From NCBI GenBank assembly GCA_949292025.1, contig CASEYC010000030.1:1-57793 (forward strand): a stretch of DNA of 57,793 nt, given 5' to 3'. Numbering within the stretch: position 1 is the first letter of the stretch; each line of letters opens with the position of its first letter. The position numbers were made by a program, and so were the translations under genes. Shown here piece by piece: positions 9,304 through 17,267 of the stretch. The stretch is from an uncultured Bacteroides sp. Its GTDB lineage: Bacteria > Bacteroidota > Bacteroidia > Bacteroidales > Bacteroidaceae. A model generated the notes under the pieces. The model saw only the letters and a program-made list of their open reading frames with translations. It had not been told where the DNA came from and searched no databases.

Positions 9304-10416
9304 TTATTCAGTCTCCACGGTCAGTGAGTAGATGCCGTTGATTTCCGTGATGACCGGAAGCGACAACGACTGTGCCTTGGTGAACTCCACGCCGTTGGCG
9401 TTCTGCGTCTCTCCAACGCCCCACTGCGAGATACGGATGCGCCCGTAGTTGGAGTAGGTCACTCCCGGCTCCTGGCGCAGTTCGTTGTCCGCGTAGGCGT
9501 TCTTGATGACGCCCAGGTTGCCTTCGGGGATGAACACGATGTTCTTGTCGTTCCAGGGCTTGTACTCCGTCAGCTTGCCGTTGTTCTGGACGCGGGTGAT
9601 GCGTCTCACCACCTCCACGGCGGGCATGTCGTTCGCGCGGAGGAACTCGTTCAGGTTGTTCATCAGCAGCGGGGTGCCGGACTTGTCCGTTCCGAACACG
9701 GCTTGTTTCAGCTTCTTGTTCTTCAGCATGTAGGACAGGCGCGCCGGGGACATCAGCATCTTGCTGAACGTCACCTTGTCCTGTGCGGCGTCCACCACGG
9801 ACTGGATGTCCTCGAAGCAGTCCACCGTGCCTTTGTTGTCGTCGTTCCAGTCCAACGTCACTTCGGCCTTGTTCTCCTCCGGCATCTTGTAGTCGATGGT
9901 GCCGCGCACGCCGCCTTCGGGGTTGTTGGTGGCGTCGAAGGTGAACACGCCATTGTTCGACAACGCGCCGAGGAAAATCATGTCAATCTTGGACTGCACG
10001 GAGTTGACCACCTTGGTGACGTTGCCCCACATCAGTTCGATGAGCTGGTTGGTCTTCTGACGGTCGGTCAACATGCGCGAATCGAGGATTTGCAAGATTT
10101 TGCGGTAGTCCTCAATCGGCATGGAGTAGGCCATCTGATGGTTCAGCACCTTGTCCTTCAAGGTCTCCAGCCCGTCGGTGCCCATCAACGGCGATTTGCC
10201 GCTGCTGTCAAGGGTGGCGGCTGCCACGCTCAGGTTGTACTGTCCGATGAGTTCCTCGAAGTTCAGTCCGATGGTGGGGACGTCCCATGTCAAGTATCTC
10301 TCGTAGATGTTCTGGTCGAACAGCCGTTTGCGCAACTCGGAAGCCGCGTCGATGCGAACCTGCACCTGCTTGGTGAGTTCGCCGAAAATGGATGAATAGA
10401 AAATATGTTCTGCCAT
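9304..10416 (-). CDS. Phage major capsid protein
   Basis: This 370-residue protein starts MAEHIFYSSIFGELTKQVQV with a strong ribosome site (AAGGAGG) ahead. It resembles E-type major capsid proteins, with an N-terminal helix and text such as IEDYRKILQILDSRMLTDRQ and KDVTFSKMLMSPARLSYML-like segments in the central domain. It follows the scaffold and head-fibre genes, which is the usual order of a head operon. It forms the icosahedral shell. No protease gene is seen nearby, so the shell may mature without cleavage by a separate protease. Confidence 0.82.
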   Translation of the reverse strand: MAEHIFYSSIFGELTKQVQVRIDAASELRKRLFDQNIYERYLTWDVPTIGLNFEELIGQYNLSVAAATLDSSGKSPLMGTDGLETLKDKVLNHQMAYSMPIEDYRKILQILDSRMLTDRQKTNQLIELMWGNVTKVVNSVQSKIDMIFLGALSNNGVFTFDATNNPEGGVRGTIDYKMPEENKAEVTLDWNDDNKGTVDCFEDIQSVVDAAQDKVTFSKMLMSPARLSYMLKNKKLKQAVFGTDKSGTPLLMNNLNEFLRANDMPAVEVVRRITRVQNNGKLTEYKPWNDKNIVFIPEGNLGVIKNAYADNELRQEPGVTYSNYGRIRISQWGVGETQNANGVEFTKAQSLSLPVITEINGIYSLTVETE

Positions 10417-10430
10417 AGTTCACTTCCTCC

Positions 10431-10973
10431 TTATTGTCTGATGTACTTGATGCTGGGGTTGTTCTTCATGCAGTAGCCGGTCAGCGAAGCGGCTGGGATG
10501 GGGTAGGCCACATCCTTCAGGATGACCACGTCGTAGCCAGCCGACACGGTTTGGAAAGTCATGTCTTTCTCATGCTCGATAGTGCGCTCCACCACGGCAT
10601 CGGGCAAATCCTCGTCCAGGGCGATGATTGCGCCTACGGTTGCGGAAGTCTCCGCAGCGGCAAGCGTCAGTTCGTCATAGTCGGGATTGCTGGTGTCGAT
10701 GGCAGAGATGGTCTGCTCGCCCACGGTGTCGCTGGTGGTGACAAAGCTGCCTTTCTTGATTTGAGGCTTGGTGGTGGTGCCACCGATGACCTCAATCGCA
10801 CGGCATACCTTGCACTCCATCTTGGATAAGTCCAGCTTGATGGGCGTACTCTTTTGGATGATGCTCCCCTCCGGCACGTTGGTTACTTTGAAATCACCGG
10901 GCAAGGTGGCGCATCGGCTCCAAAACACGGGGAAATTCCCCTTGATTTGCGTAGTCTTTCTCGTAATACCCAT
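10431..10973 (-). CDS. Phage head fibre/decoration protein
   Basis: This 180-residue protein starts MGITRKTTQIKGNFPVFWSR. It is rich in Thr, Val and Ile and has the beta-rich character of capsid decoration or head-fibre proteins, and lies between the scaffold and capsid genes. Such proteins coat the shell and stabilise it. Homologues in Bacteroides phages are often named head fibre protein, but here the assignment comes from composition and place. Confidence 0.55.
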   Translation of the reverse strand: MGITRKTTQIKGNFPVFWSRCATLPGDFKVTNVPEGSIIQKSTPIKLDLSKMECKVCRAIEVIGGTTTKPQIKKGSFVTTSDTVGEQTISAIDTSNPDYDELTLAAAETSATVGAIIALDEDLPDAVVERTIEHEKDMTFQTVSAGYDVVILKDVAYPIPAASLTGYCMKNNPSIKYIRQ

Positions 10974-10997
10974 AGTTTTGTCGTGTTTTACGTTGTG

Positions 10998-11621
10998 TTA
11001 TGCGTCCGGCAATGATTTCGCCCATTCTTTGGCCAGTTCCTTGCCCTGGTCTTCGGACGTTGACAGGGAGAACGCCGAACTTCTGTCCTCCAGTCCCTTG
11101 GCCACCTCGTTCTTCTTCACCTTGGAGAGATAGGTGGCGATGCCCGCCTCGTCCATGTCGTCGGGAATGGCAAATCCCTCTTCGATTCTCGATTTCGAGA
11201 TTTTGAGTTCCTTGGCCTTGGCAAGAATCATGGCGTTTCGCTCGCCTTTGGCCTTTTCGGCCTTGAACTTGGTGTTCTCCTCGATGAGCGCGTTCAGTTT
11301 CTTGTCGTTCTCTTCCTTGTACTTGTTGAACAATTCGAGCAGTTCATCTTTCGGTTGCTTTTGCTGGCCGCCCCCTTGGCCTCCTCTTGCTTTCAGTTCC
11401 TCCAGTTCCTTCTTGTAGCCTGCACCCTCGGTGCGCAGCTTGTCGAAATTGCTTTGGTAGGATTTCAGCATATTCTCCTGCCCCTTGACTACAGTTGCAA
11501 GATTTTCGTCGGTAACTAATCCGGTGGCTTCGAGAGACGCCGCCACGGATTGCAATAACTCGTCAGACAGACCCAGGCGCGCATACTCCTGTTTCAGCTG
11601 GTTGTAGATTTTTTCTTTCAT
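10998..11621 (-). CDS. Phage capsid scaffolding protein (GP20-like)
   Basis: This 207-residue protein has an N-terminal helical part and a long charged coiled-coil segment (about residues 60-140, many Lys and Glu, with a Gly/Gln-rich linker GGQGGGQQ near 79-86), as in GP20-type scaffolding proteins. These guide shell assembly and then leave. It is the first gene of the head-tail operon and follows a clear promoter (TAAATTTG at 11648-11655) with a dyad box 49 bases away. Confidence 0.75.
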   Translation of the reverse strand: MKEKIYNQLKQEYARLGLSDELLQSVAASLEATGLVTDENLATVVKGQENMLKSYQSNFDKLRTEGAGYKKELEELKARGGQGGGQQKQPKDELLELFNKYKEENDKKLNALIEENTKFKAEKAKGERNAMILAKAKELKISKSRIEEGFAIPDDMDEAGIATYLSKVKKNEVAKGLEDRSSAFSLSTSEDQGKELAKEWAKSLPDA

Positions 11622-11647
11622 AGAGTTTTGTCGTTGTGTTCAATGCA

Positions 11648-11720
11648 CAAATTTAGGAAGGATGCGCACGCGGTGGAAATCTCGGACGGCACGATGCGAA
11701 ACAACGGGATGATTGTTTCG
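11648..11720 (-). promoter_or_regulatory. Prophage dyad-box promoter 2 (head-tail operon)
   Basis: On the minus strand a Bacteroides -7 element TAAATTTG lies at 11648-11655. Upstream is the perfect dyad CGAAACAA-N8-TTGTTTCG at 11697-11720. The scaffold ATG is at 11621, giving a leader of about 20 bases. The box sits where an activator would bind, upstream of the -33 region. This is the most perfect of the four copies. Confidence 0.72.
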
Positions 11721-11740
11721 TTTCGGTTATTTATCAGCAT

Positions 11741-11772
11741 AAAAAAGCGTGAAACCTTTCGGAATCACGCTT
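11741..11772 (-). terminator. Terminator after portal gene
   Basis: On the minus strand AAGCGTGA and TCACGCTT pair as an 8 bp stem followed by a U-rich run (TTTTTT). It lies 32 bases past the portal stop and before the head-tail operon promoter, and so separates the two transcription units. Confidence 0.8.
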
Positions 11773-11803
11773 GAATATTCATAATCGTTGTGACACTTTG
11801 CTA

Positions 11804-13234
11804 TTACTCTTCCTTGGAACCACCTTCATTTTGCCGTGAATTTTGTTGCAATTTGATAGTATTCTCCATGTTCTCCTGCTTTTCCGCCTTGATTTTCTCC
11901 ATTTCTTCCTGCGGCGCGTCCGTGATGGCCAGCAGGGTAATGGCGGTGTCGAGCGAAAGCAGCCCGGCGCGGTAGAGGCTCGTGATTGCCGTCCACTGCT
12001 TGTCCTTGTCCTCGTTGAACGGTTCGGCAAAGGAGTGTTCCACCTGCATCCTCGCCAACTCGTCGGCCAGTTCCGGATGCGTCACGTTGGCCATGATGGC
12101 GATGATGAGGTTCTTTTCGCGGTCCACCATTTCATCGTACACCTCTTTCAGGTTGTCCCTCTTGATGTAGCCAAGGATGAGCGCCCTTTTCAACGCCTCG
12201 CCGCTGAGCGTGCCCATACCCTTCATGTTCTCGTAGCTGAAATCGGGCGTGAAGGTGTCGAACAGGATGGAATCGTGCAAGTCCTTCTTCTCGCTGTCCT
12301 TCATGCTGGAGTATTCGGGCGGTGCGAGGTAGTCGATGGAGCTTCCTTCCCCCGTAAGTTGTATGACCTCCCCGACGGTGGCGGGGTCTGCCAGATTCTG
12401 TATCACGTCCGCCGTGGCCTTCACCTTGGGGTCGGCAAAGTAATTGTTGGTGTCCGCCGCCTTGCTGTCTATGTGCTCCTCGCGGTCGATGCGGGGCTGC
12501 AAACCGTCCCACGCCTTCTGCTGGCGGTAGTAGATGACGTTTATCTTGCCCGTGGGGTTGGGCACGGCATCCACCTCCCAGCCAATCAGGCCGTGGCGGC
12601 AGCGGTAGATGTACTCCGGCGTGTGGATGTCGAAGTGCTCGATGCTGCGGTCGCCCTCTTTCAGGTAGTAGCCGTAGCCGAAGGCGATGAGGTTCTCGTA
12701 CTGGTCGAACAGCGGGCGAAGCGTGTAGCCTTTCGACTTGGATATGACCAACACCTTGACGCGCGCCACGCCGTCCTCCTGGTAGATGTGGTACACCTTC
12801 GCGCTCTCCGTCTCCGCCCCGGCAAGTCGTTTGGCCTGGCGCATGGTGGCGTTGAAGCGGATGTCCTTCAGGAAGCGGTTGAACGCCTCGAAAGCGTTGT
12901 CCGAAGCCTCGTCCGTGTTCTTCCACTGGATGTTGTTGGCCAGCAGGAAGAACAGCTCCACCTCGTTGATGTAGCGTTGGCGCGTGCGTGGCAGCTTCTC
13001 CACCCTGTACGGCTCGCGGTTCTTGCGCGGCTTGTCGCGCCGGTTCTTCACTTTGTGCGTCTCCGGGTTGTATTCCCGTATGGCCTCGCACACTTCCATG
13101 TCGCGGTTCTGCATCAGCGATTCCGCGCGGCTGATGTCCTTGTCCTGAATCAGCCTCATCAGGTCGCGCTCCGCGCCCAGCGAGTTGAGCGTCTTGTTGC
13201 GGATGGCGTTGAATATCTCTTCTATCAGGTTCAT
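11804..13234 (-). CDS. Phage portal protein (SPP1 gp6-like)
   Basis: This 476-residue protein overlaps the large terminase gene by four bases (ATGA) and has the features of SPP1-type portals: an N-terminal helical stem region, a central domain with YHIYQEDGVARVKVLVISKS and YYRQQKAWDGLQ, and a helical C terminus ending in a Gln/Asn/Glu-rich tail. The portal is the ring through which DNA enters the capsid. No MuF-type minor head gene follows it, which is notable given the tagged toxin-like genes upstream. Confidence 0.82.
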   Translation of the reverse strand: MNLIEEIFNAIRNKTLNSLGAERDLMRLIQDKDISRAESLMQNRDMEVCEAIREYNPETHKVKNRRDKPRKNREPYRVEKLPRTRQRYINEVELFFLLANNIQWKNTDEASDNAFEAFNRFLKDIRFNATMRQAKRLAGAETESAKVYHIYQEDGVARVKVLVISKSKGYTLRPLFDQYENLIAFGYGYYLKEGDRSIEHFDIHTPEYIYRCRHGLIGWEVDAVPNPTGKINVIYYRQQKAWDGLQPRIDREEHIDSKAADTNNYFADPKVKATADVIQNLADPATVGEVIQLTGEGSSIDYLAPPEYSSMKDSEKKDLHDSILFDTFTPDFSYENMKGMGTLSGEALKRALILGYIKRDNLKEVYDEMVDREKNLIIAIMANVTHPELADELARMQVEHSFAEPFNEDKDKQWTAITSLYRAGLLSLDTAITLLAITDAPQEEMEKIKAEKQENMENTIKLQQNSRQNEGGSKEE

Positions 13235-15423
13235 AAGCCCAAATCCTCCTTGCTGTAGTTTTTAGTAACGATTATCCTTCCCATTATCTCTCCCATCACC
13301 CAGTAGCGGAAAGCATCGAGGCAATTATGTACAAGTATGCCATTTGCAAAATATTCGTGTTCATTCTCTATTTCCAAATCATAGACCCTTTGAGAACTTT
13401 CCTTTATCATCTCTACGCCTGTTAGGGATATTTCTTCTATTGTGAATGGATGCGCATTCCCTGCTGCAATACTCATTCTTGTAATACTTGTTGATGACAA
13501 ATTCTCTCCCGCATTCCTTGCATATCCTTGTTTCATTGTCAATCCCTGAATGAAGTCTGTATGCAGATTTGCATTTATTGGAACAGAACTTGTTTGTTCC
13601 GTATGGCTTTGATTCAAACTCCTTCCCGCACCATTCACAGATGTATTTCTTCGGTTGAATATTCTTAGCCTGTTCTTTAGCCATTCTGCTATGCCATTCC
13701 CTTCCTTCCTCTGATTTGTGCCATTCGTTTGCAAACGCTCTTGCATAGTCAAGGTTTGCTTTGACCCTATTAGTATATCCGGGGTCTTTCTTCTGTTCTT
13801 CCGCATGAAACCGCATGTGTTCAGAGCCTTTGACCAATTCAAGGTTCTCGATTTCATTATTCCATGTATTTTCATCCTTGTGATGGACGTGATAGCCTTT
13901 TGGAATATCCCCGTGATAAAACTTCCACACTTCTCGGTGCAATCTTCTGCATCCCCTTGAAAAGTATCTTTCACCGGGGTACAACTTGTATTCTTTCCCG
14001 TTGAATACTTGAACGTATATAATACGTCCCCCTTCTTTAATTCTTTTATTGGTTTCCATCCTTTTTTTGTCTTTATCTTGTGGTCAGGTGTTGCCATTAT
14101 TTCAACAGTAAAGTTACTAAAAAACAGACGAATATGCAATACTTCCCTTATGCCATTATCGAATATCTTCCTTACTTTGTTTAGACCTTTGGATGTAAAT
14201 ACGTAATCTCCTACACTAATCTCGTCTATGCGCTTATCTCCATCCTCAGTAGTAATCAAAGTGTCACCTGTAAAGCAGTGGTCCGCCTGCCCCTTTGCGG
14301 GCTGGTTGATGAAACGTTTCGCTTTCTCGTCAAACTCCCACGTATAGTTTTTCAGTTCCTTGATAAGGTTCACGCTGCGCTCGGTGACGAGTATTCGGTA
14401 TCCTTGTATCACGGATATGGAAGCCTCGATGCTTCCCGCTCCCTTTGACACGGCGTATATCAGCGCTCCGGAGTTGCGTATCTCGGAAATCAGGCGGGGG
14501 TCTGCGCTCTCCGACATGATTTTCATCCTTGGGATGGCCTTGTAGAACTTGATGATGTCCGCAGACTCCATGTGCGTGCGGTAGCACACCTCGTCCAGGT
14601 AGAGCGTGTTTGTGGCCTTGTCGTAGGCGCAGTCCACGATGGCGGTAGGGTCGAGGCTGAAACCGAAGTCCATGCCGTAGCCCCGTTTCTTTATGTTTTG
14701 CGGGATTTCCTTGCAATACCCCCATTTCTCGTATATCAGCCCCTCTAATGATGCCCGCTTGCCCAGCCCGTATATCTGCCACTTGCGCTTGTCCGCCGTG
14801 CCGTGCTCTATATTATAAGGTGTAGGCTCGTAAGAAAGTATCTGCTCCTTGGCGTTATCGGGGATGAGCGGGTTGTCCAGCATCGTGGAGTGCATGTACC
14901 TTGTGCGCTCTCGCTTGCATATCTTGTCGTAGATCCAGTGTTCGTCATAGCTGGGGTTGTAGTCCAGGATGGCGAAGCCTGAGCAACGCTGCATCAGTTG
15001 GGCATAATCGTCGAAGCTGGCTTCCACCGCCTCGTTTATCCAAAATGCGTCCGATTTCATGCCATGGATGCGCTGCTCGTCGTCCAGCCCCAAGAACCAA
15101 AATTCGGTGGTGTAGAGCTTGTACACGCCTGCACCCACGGACTTGTTGTGCTGCTTGGGGTTGTATAGCCCGTAGTCCTTCAGCACGTCCATGAAGTCCT
15201 TCAGCACGGTGGCGGTTATCCACGTGGCTTTCAGTCGGGACACGATGACGCGCCGCTCGCGGTCCTGGTGCTCCAAGGCGTAGCGTATCCAGAACTGGAT
15301 GATGGAGTATGTCTTGCTGCTTCGGCTTCCTCCCTCCAGCACGAACACGTTGTACCGCCCGCACCGGTAGGCGGCGTCAAGCTTCTGATATACCGGGGTT
15401 ACTGCCACCTTCTTCGTTTCCAT
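13231..15423 (-). CDS. Terminase large subunit interrupted by an intein
   Basis: The 730-residue precursor contains a terminase ATPase with Walker A GGSRSSKT (residues 31-38), Walker B near FWINEA (127-132) and a nuclease motif MDFGFSLDP (251-259). The third nuclease motif, DH-CLDAFRYW, is split by an intein of 318 residues (383-700). After splicing the enzyme would be 412 residues, the normal size for a Bacteroidetes phage terminase. The enzyme cuts and pumps DNA into the capsid. The gene overlaps the small-subunit gene by 47 bases and the portal gene by four. The first Met is taken as the start; a later start is possible. Confidence 0.9.
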   Translation of the reverse strand: METKKVAVTPVYQKLDAAYRCGRYNVFVLEGGSRSSKTYSIIQFWIRYALEHQDRERRVIVSRLKATWITATVLKDFMDVLKDYGLYNPKQHNKSVGAGVYKLYTTEFWFLGLDDEQRIHGMKSDAFWINEAVEASFDDYAQLMQRCSGFAILDYNPSYDEHWIYDKICKRERTRYMHSTMLDNPLIPDNAKEQILSYEPTPYNIEHGTADKRKWQIYGLGKRASLEGLIYEKWGYCKEIPQNIKKRGYGMDFGFSLDPTAIVDCAYDKATNTLYLDEVCYRTHMESADIIKFYKAIPRMKIMSESADPRLISEIRNSGALIYAVSKGAGSIEASISVIQGYRILVTERSVNLIKELKNYTWEFDEKAKRFINQPAKGQADHCFTGDTLITTEDGDKRIDEISVGDYVFTSKGLNKVRKIFDNGIREVLHIRLFFSNFTVEIMATPDHKIKTKKGWKPIKELKKGDVLYTFKYSTGKNTSCTPVKDTFQGDAEDCTEKCGSFITGIFQKAITSITRMKIHGIMKSRTLNWSKALNTCGFMRKNRRKTPDILIGSKQTLTMQERLQTNGTNQRKEGNGIAEWLKNRLRIFNRRNTSVNGAGRSLNQSHTEQTSSVPINANLHTDFIQGLTMKQGYARNAGENLSSTSITRMSIAAGNAHPFTIEEISLTGVEMIKESSQRVYDLEIENEHEYFANGILVHNCLDAFRYWVMGEIMGRIIVTKNYSKEDLGL
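13324..14277 (-). other. Intein coding segment in large terminase
   Basis: The intein starts with Cys (CFTGDTLITTEDGDKRIDEI, block A), has the block B motif TPDH about 58 residues later, and ends with block F VYDLEIENEHEYFANGI and block G LVHN followed by Cys of the C-extein. All residues needed for splicing by the Cys route are visible. It sits in the conserved DH-CLDAxRY nuclease motif of the terminase, a typical site because loss of the intein must be exact. The middle of the intein has no in-frame endonuclease: that part is read in another frame by an HNH gene. Confidence 0.9.
13379..14059 (-). CDS. HNH homing endonuclease nested out of frame within the intein
   Basis: This 226-residue frame lies wholly inside the intein, in the -1 frame relative to the terminase. 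It carries an HNH domain (RLHREVWKFYHGDIPKGYH, then VHHKDENTWNNEIENLELV, around residues 38-78) and two Cys pairs of zinc-finger type (CEWCGKEF with CSNKC, and CKECGREF with CSREC, residues about 141-211). These features are those of a functional homing endonuclease, which would spread the intein. It has no good ribosome site at the ATG (14059), so it may be made by reinitiation or frameshift. Both frames stay open for over 220 codons. Confidence 0.85.
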   Translation of the reverse strand: METNKRIKEGGRIIYVQVFNGKEYKLYPGERYFSRGCRRLHREVWKFYHGDIPKGYHVHHKDENTWNNEIENLELVKGSEHMRFHAEEQKKDPGYTNRVKANLDYARAFANEWHKSEEGREWHSRMAKEQAKNIQPKKYICEWCGKEFESKPYGTNKFCSNKCKSAYRLHSGIDNETRICKECGREFVINKYYKNEYCSRECASIHNRRNIPNRRRDDKGKFSKGL

Positions 15424-15841
15424 GTTGCATCTCCTTTATTTCCTTGATGTCCTGCTCGGTGAGCGGCGTGGGCGAGAAGATAAGCTGCTGCCCGATGTCG
15501 CGCCCGTTGGTGGTCACGTCTATCTTGGTGGCGAGTTCCTTGCCGAACATCAGTTGGATGAGTTCGCGCAGGGTGTTCATCACGCCCTTTGCCGTGTCCT
15601 TGTAGAGCGAGCGGCAGACGTTGGCCATCCAAATGGGCGTGTCGCCCCGCTCGGCTATCTCCTTCACCTCGTCCTTGGGCAGCTGCCACAGGTAGTTGAC
15701 CACCTCCTTGAACTCGTCCAGCGAGATGCCGTAGGATTTCTTGGCGACGGTGTACAGCTTGGGCTTCCGGCCACGGTTGGGTGGTTGGTTGTCGCTAGTG
15801 AAGCGGTTGCCTTTTCCTTTTATGTAATCATAACTCGACAT
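15377..15841 (-). CDS. Terminase small subunit
   Basis: This 154-residue protein begins MSSYDYIKGKGNRFTSDNQP. It has a basic N terminus (RGRKPK) followed by a helical body, and lies directly before the large subunit, overlapping it by 47 bases. Small subunits bind the packaging site on phage DNA and load the large subunit. The gene order is diagnostic even though the sequence is weakly conserved. Confidence 0.72.
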   Translation of the reverse strand: MSSYDYIKGKGNRFTSDNQPPNRGRKPKLYTVAKKSYGISLDEFKEVVNYLWQLPKDEVKEIAERGDTPIWMANVCRSLYKDTAKGVMNTLRELIQLMFGKELATKIDVTTNGRDIGQQLIFSPTPLTEQDIKEIKEMQHGNEEGGSNPGISEA

Positions 15842-15842
15842 T

Positions 15843-16262
15843 TTAGCTTGTTTTCAGCTTGTTTTCTCTATCCTTGGCAAATAACGATTCTGCAATTCCC
15901 AGTCTTATTTTCTCGGCTTCTTTGTAGGTGTCGCAAACACAATAGTAGCCGCGATTGTCGTAGTATTCGTTTCCATATTTGTCTGTATATATAGGATAAA
16001 CTCTCGCTTCCGCAATTCCGGTTTTATCATCATAATACATACGAGGCATAATATGGTAGCCAATGATAATTACAGGGACTACTATCAAATCGGACATTGG
16101 AACCATATAGTATTCTTTCCCTATTGGCAAATTACATACATCTAAGGTTAAAGGTGTGCGAGTGGAAGCTTCCTTTAACCTGTCGTACTCCAATTTGGTC
16201 AATTCATATAATCCGATGTCATTATTATTAATTTCCTCAATGGAAAGAAAAGTTTTCTTCAT
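15843..16262 (-). CDS. Unknown AT-rich phage protein
   Basis: This 139-residue protein begins MKKTFLSIEEINNNDIGLYE and is much richer in A and T than the flanking terminase genes, which suggests separate acquisition. It ends one base before the small terminase start. It has many Tyr, Ile and Val and no recognisable motif or signal peptide. It lies next to the toxin-like tagged gene, so an immunity role is conceivable but there is no direct support. Confidence 0.6.
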   Translation of the reverse strand: MKKTFLSIEEINNNDIGLYELTKLEYDRLKEASTRTPLTLDVCNLPIGKEYYMVPMSDLIVVPVIIIGYHIMPRMYYDDKTGIAEARVYPIYTDKYGNEYYDNRGYYCVCDTYKEAEKIRLGIAESLFAKDRENKLKTS

Positions 16263-16287
16263 ATCCTTCTTTATTTTAAATTATTAT

Positions 16288-16295
16288 TATCTTTG
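16288..16295 (+). promoter_or_regulatory. Promoter for candidate ncRNA
   Basis: A perfect TATCTTTG element lies on the plus strand, opposite to all prophage genes here. Transcription would start near 16302. The -33 region is only weakly matched. Confidence 0.55.
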
Positions 16296-16301
16296 CACTC
16301 A

Positions 16302-16426
16302 CTGGAGCGCGGATGTGGTTGCCCGGTACCCTCCGCCTTGCTGGTTGCCATTGCAACGTCACCGGGTGAGTGGGTCATTCCAGTCATATTTCCCACATAA
16401 GCGGTGTCAAACGATGCCGCTTTTTT
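16302..16426 (+). ncRNA. Candidate structured phage small RNA
   Basis: A TATCTTTG promoter is followed after about 100 bases by a terminator (AAGCGG at 16399-16404, CCGCTT at 16417-16422, then U run). Between them lie nested stems: ACTGGA (16301-16306) with TCCAGT (16379-16384), GCCCGGT (16321-16327) with ACCGGGT (16361-16367), and GTTGC (16344-16348) with GCAAC (16353-16357). ATGTGG (16313-16318) with CCACAT (16393-16398) would make a pseudoknot or an alternative fold. The RNA would be antisense only to the extreme 3' end of the tagged toxin gene. No known RNA family is recognised. Confidence 0.5.
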
Positions 16427-16946
16427 ATTGCTCATGCTTATGCCGGTGTATGCTTCCATTCGCTGAAATAACGATTATTTGCTTAAACCTATATTTGTTT
16501 AATGCCTCGTATTGTCTTATTCCTGCTTCCACATTCTTCCGACTGTATAACCGATGCTTGTCATAAATGACAGCAATATCCGCATTCTTATCCTTGGCAT
16601 GAGCCAATGCGTTTTTGACATTGTTTATACTGCTTCCTTGCGGAGTACGTTGCTCAAAGGACGCGGAGAACAGATAGCCATCGGGCGTTTTTACTTTATG
16701 CCCAAGTCCAGCCTCATTCTTCAGCGTCACCTTGTACCCCTTGTCGGCCAATATCCGAGCCACCTCCAGTTCCTCAGGCTTGTGTCGGGCGGTGCTCTTC
16801 TCAATGGCGAGCCATCCGCCACCCTTGCCCATCTCCACGGAGGAGTAACGCCCGCTGGCACGCATGGCGGCCACTTCCGCTTGCCGCTTCTGGTAGGTGG
16901 AAGAGCCTTGTCGGTATGTTCGGACACCGCCCGAAGTCTTGGCCAT
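16425..16946 (-). CDS. Tagged protein with CdiA C-terminal-like toxin domain
   Basis: This 173-residue protein begins MAKTSGGVRTYRQGSSTYQK, sharing the N-terminal tag MAK(S/T)xGGVR with the next two genes upstream. The C-terminal part (about residues 55-173), with EELEVARILADKGYKVTL, then TPDGYLFSASFEQ and INNVKNALAHAKDKNADIAV, resembles the PD-(D/E)XK-like CdiA C-terminal tRNA nuclease fold. A canonical third catalytic Lys is not obvious, so activity is uncertain. In MuF-type phages such toxins are fused to a minor head protein; here a short tag replaces it. The tag might direct loading into the virion, which is an inference. Confidence 0.62.
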   Translation of the reverse strand: MAKTSGGVRTYRQGSSTYQKRQAEVAAMRASGRYSSVEMGKGGGWLAIEKSTARHKPEELEVARILADKGYKVTLKNEAGLGHKVKTPDGYLFSASFEQRTPQGSSINNVKNALAHAKDKNADIAVIYDKHRLYSRKNVEAGIRQYEALNKYRFKQIIVISANGSIHRHKHEQ

Positions 16947-16958
16947 AATTCATTTGTA

Positions 16959-17231
16959 TTAAGGGACAAAACCATATTTCTTCATCCAAGCCAATGCTTC
17001 TCGTTCCGTATTGAACTCCTTGCGCTGAGGTCTCAATCCTCCGGTAGAACCTTTTACGCCACCGAATACGCCATAGTAGCGACCGTTGCTCATCAAACCG
17101 ATTTGCCCGTATTCATTGCCCTGTCCGGTGTATCGGAGAATGGCGGAATCCTGTCCGATTTGATTCCTTAGACCAAGGACGTTCCTGCTACCTCTTGAGC
17201 CTCCTCTCACTCCTCCTGCACTCTTAGCCAT
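16959..17231 (-). CDS. Small tagged phage protein, unknown
   Basis: This 90-residue protein begins MAKSAGGVRGGSRGSRNVLG. The first twelve or so residues, the ribosome site and the upstream 12 bases are identical at DNA level to those of the gene at 17268-17492. The rest (residues 20-90) is Gly/Tyr-rich with a small alpha/beta pattern (GQIGLMSNGRYYGVFGGVKG) and a closing helix EREALAWMKKYGF. No family is recognised. It is one of three consecutive genes with one common tag and different bodies. Confidence 0.65.
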   Translation of the reverse strand: MAKSAGGVRGGSRGSRNVLGLRNQIGQDSAILRYTGQGNEYGQIGLMSNGRYYGVFGGVKGSTGGLRPQRKEFNTEREALAWMKKYGFVP

Positions 17232-17247
17232 TGTTGCCTCCTTTCTT
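17203..17247 (-). repeat. 45 bp direct repeat, copy 1
   Basis: Identical to 17464-17508. It spans the ribosome site (AAGGAGG), the ATG and the first ten codons of the tagged gene. Confidence 0.95.
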
Positions 17248-17267
17248 CTTTATATTCTTGTTTGCCA

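Noticed and set aside
11843-13258. 471-codon plus-strand frame opposite the portal gene
   Set aside because: Composition (many Val, Leu, His, Arg) is typical of an antisense shadow; the portal gene is coupled to terminase by ATGA.
16271-16459. 62-codon minus-strand frame between the toxin-like gene and the unknown AT-rich gene
   Set aside because: No ribosome site and no motif; on the other strand the same DNA has promoter, stems and terminator, which fit a small RNA better.
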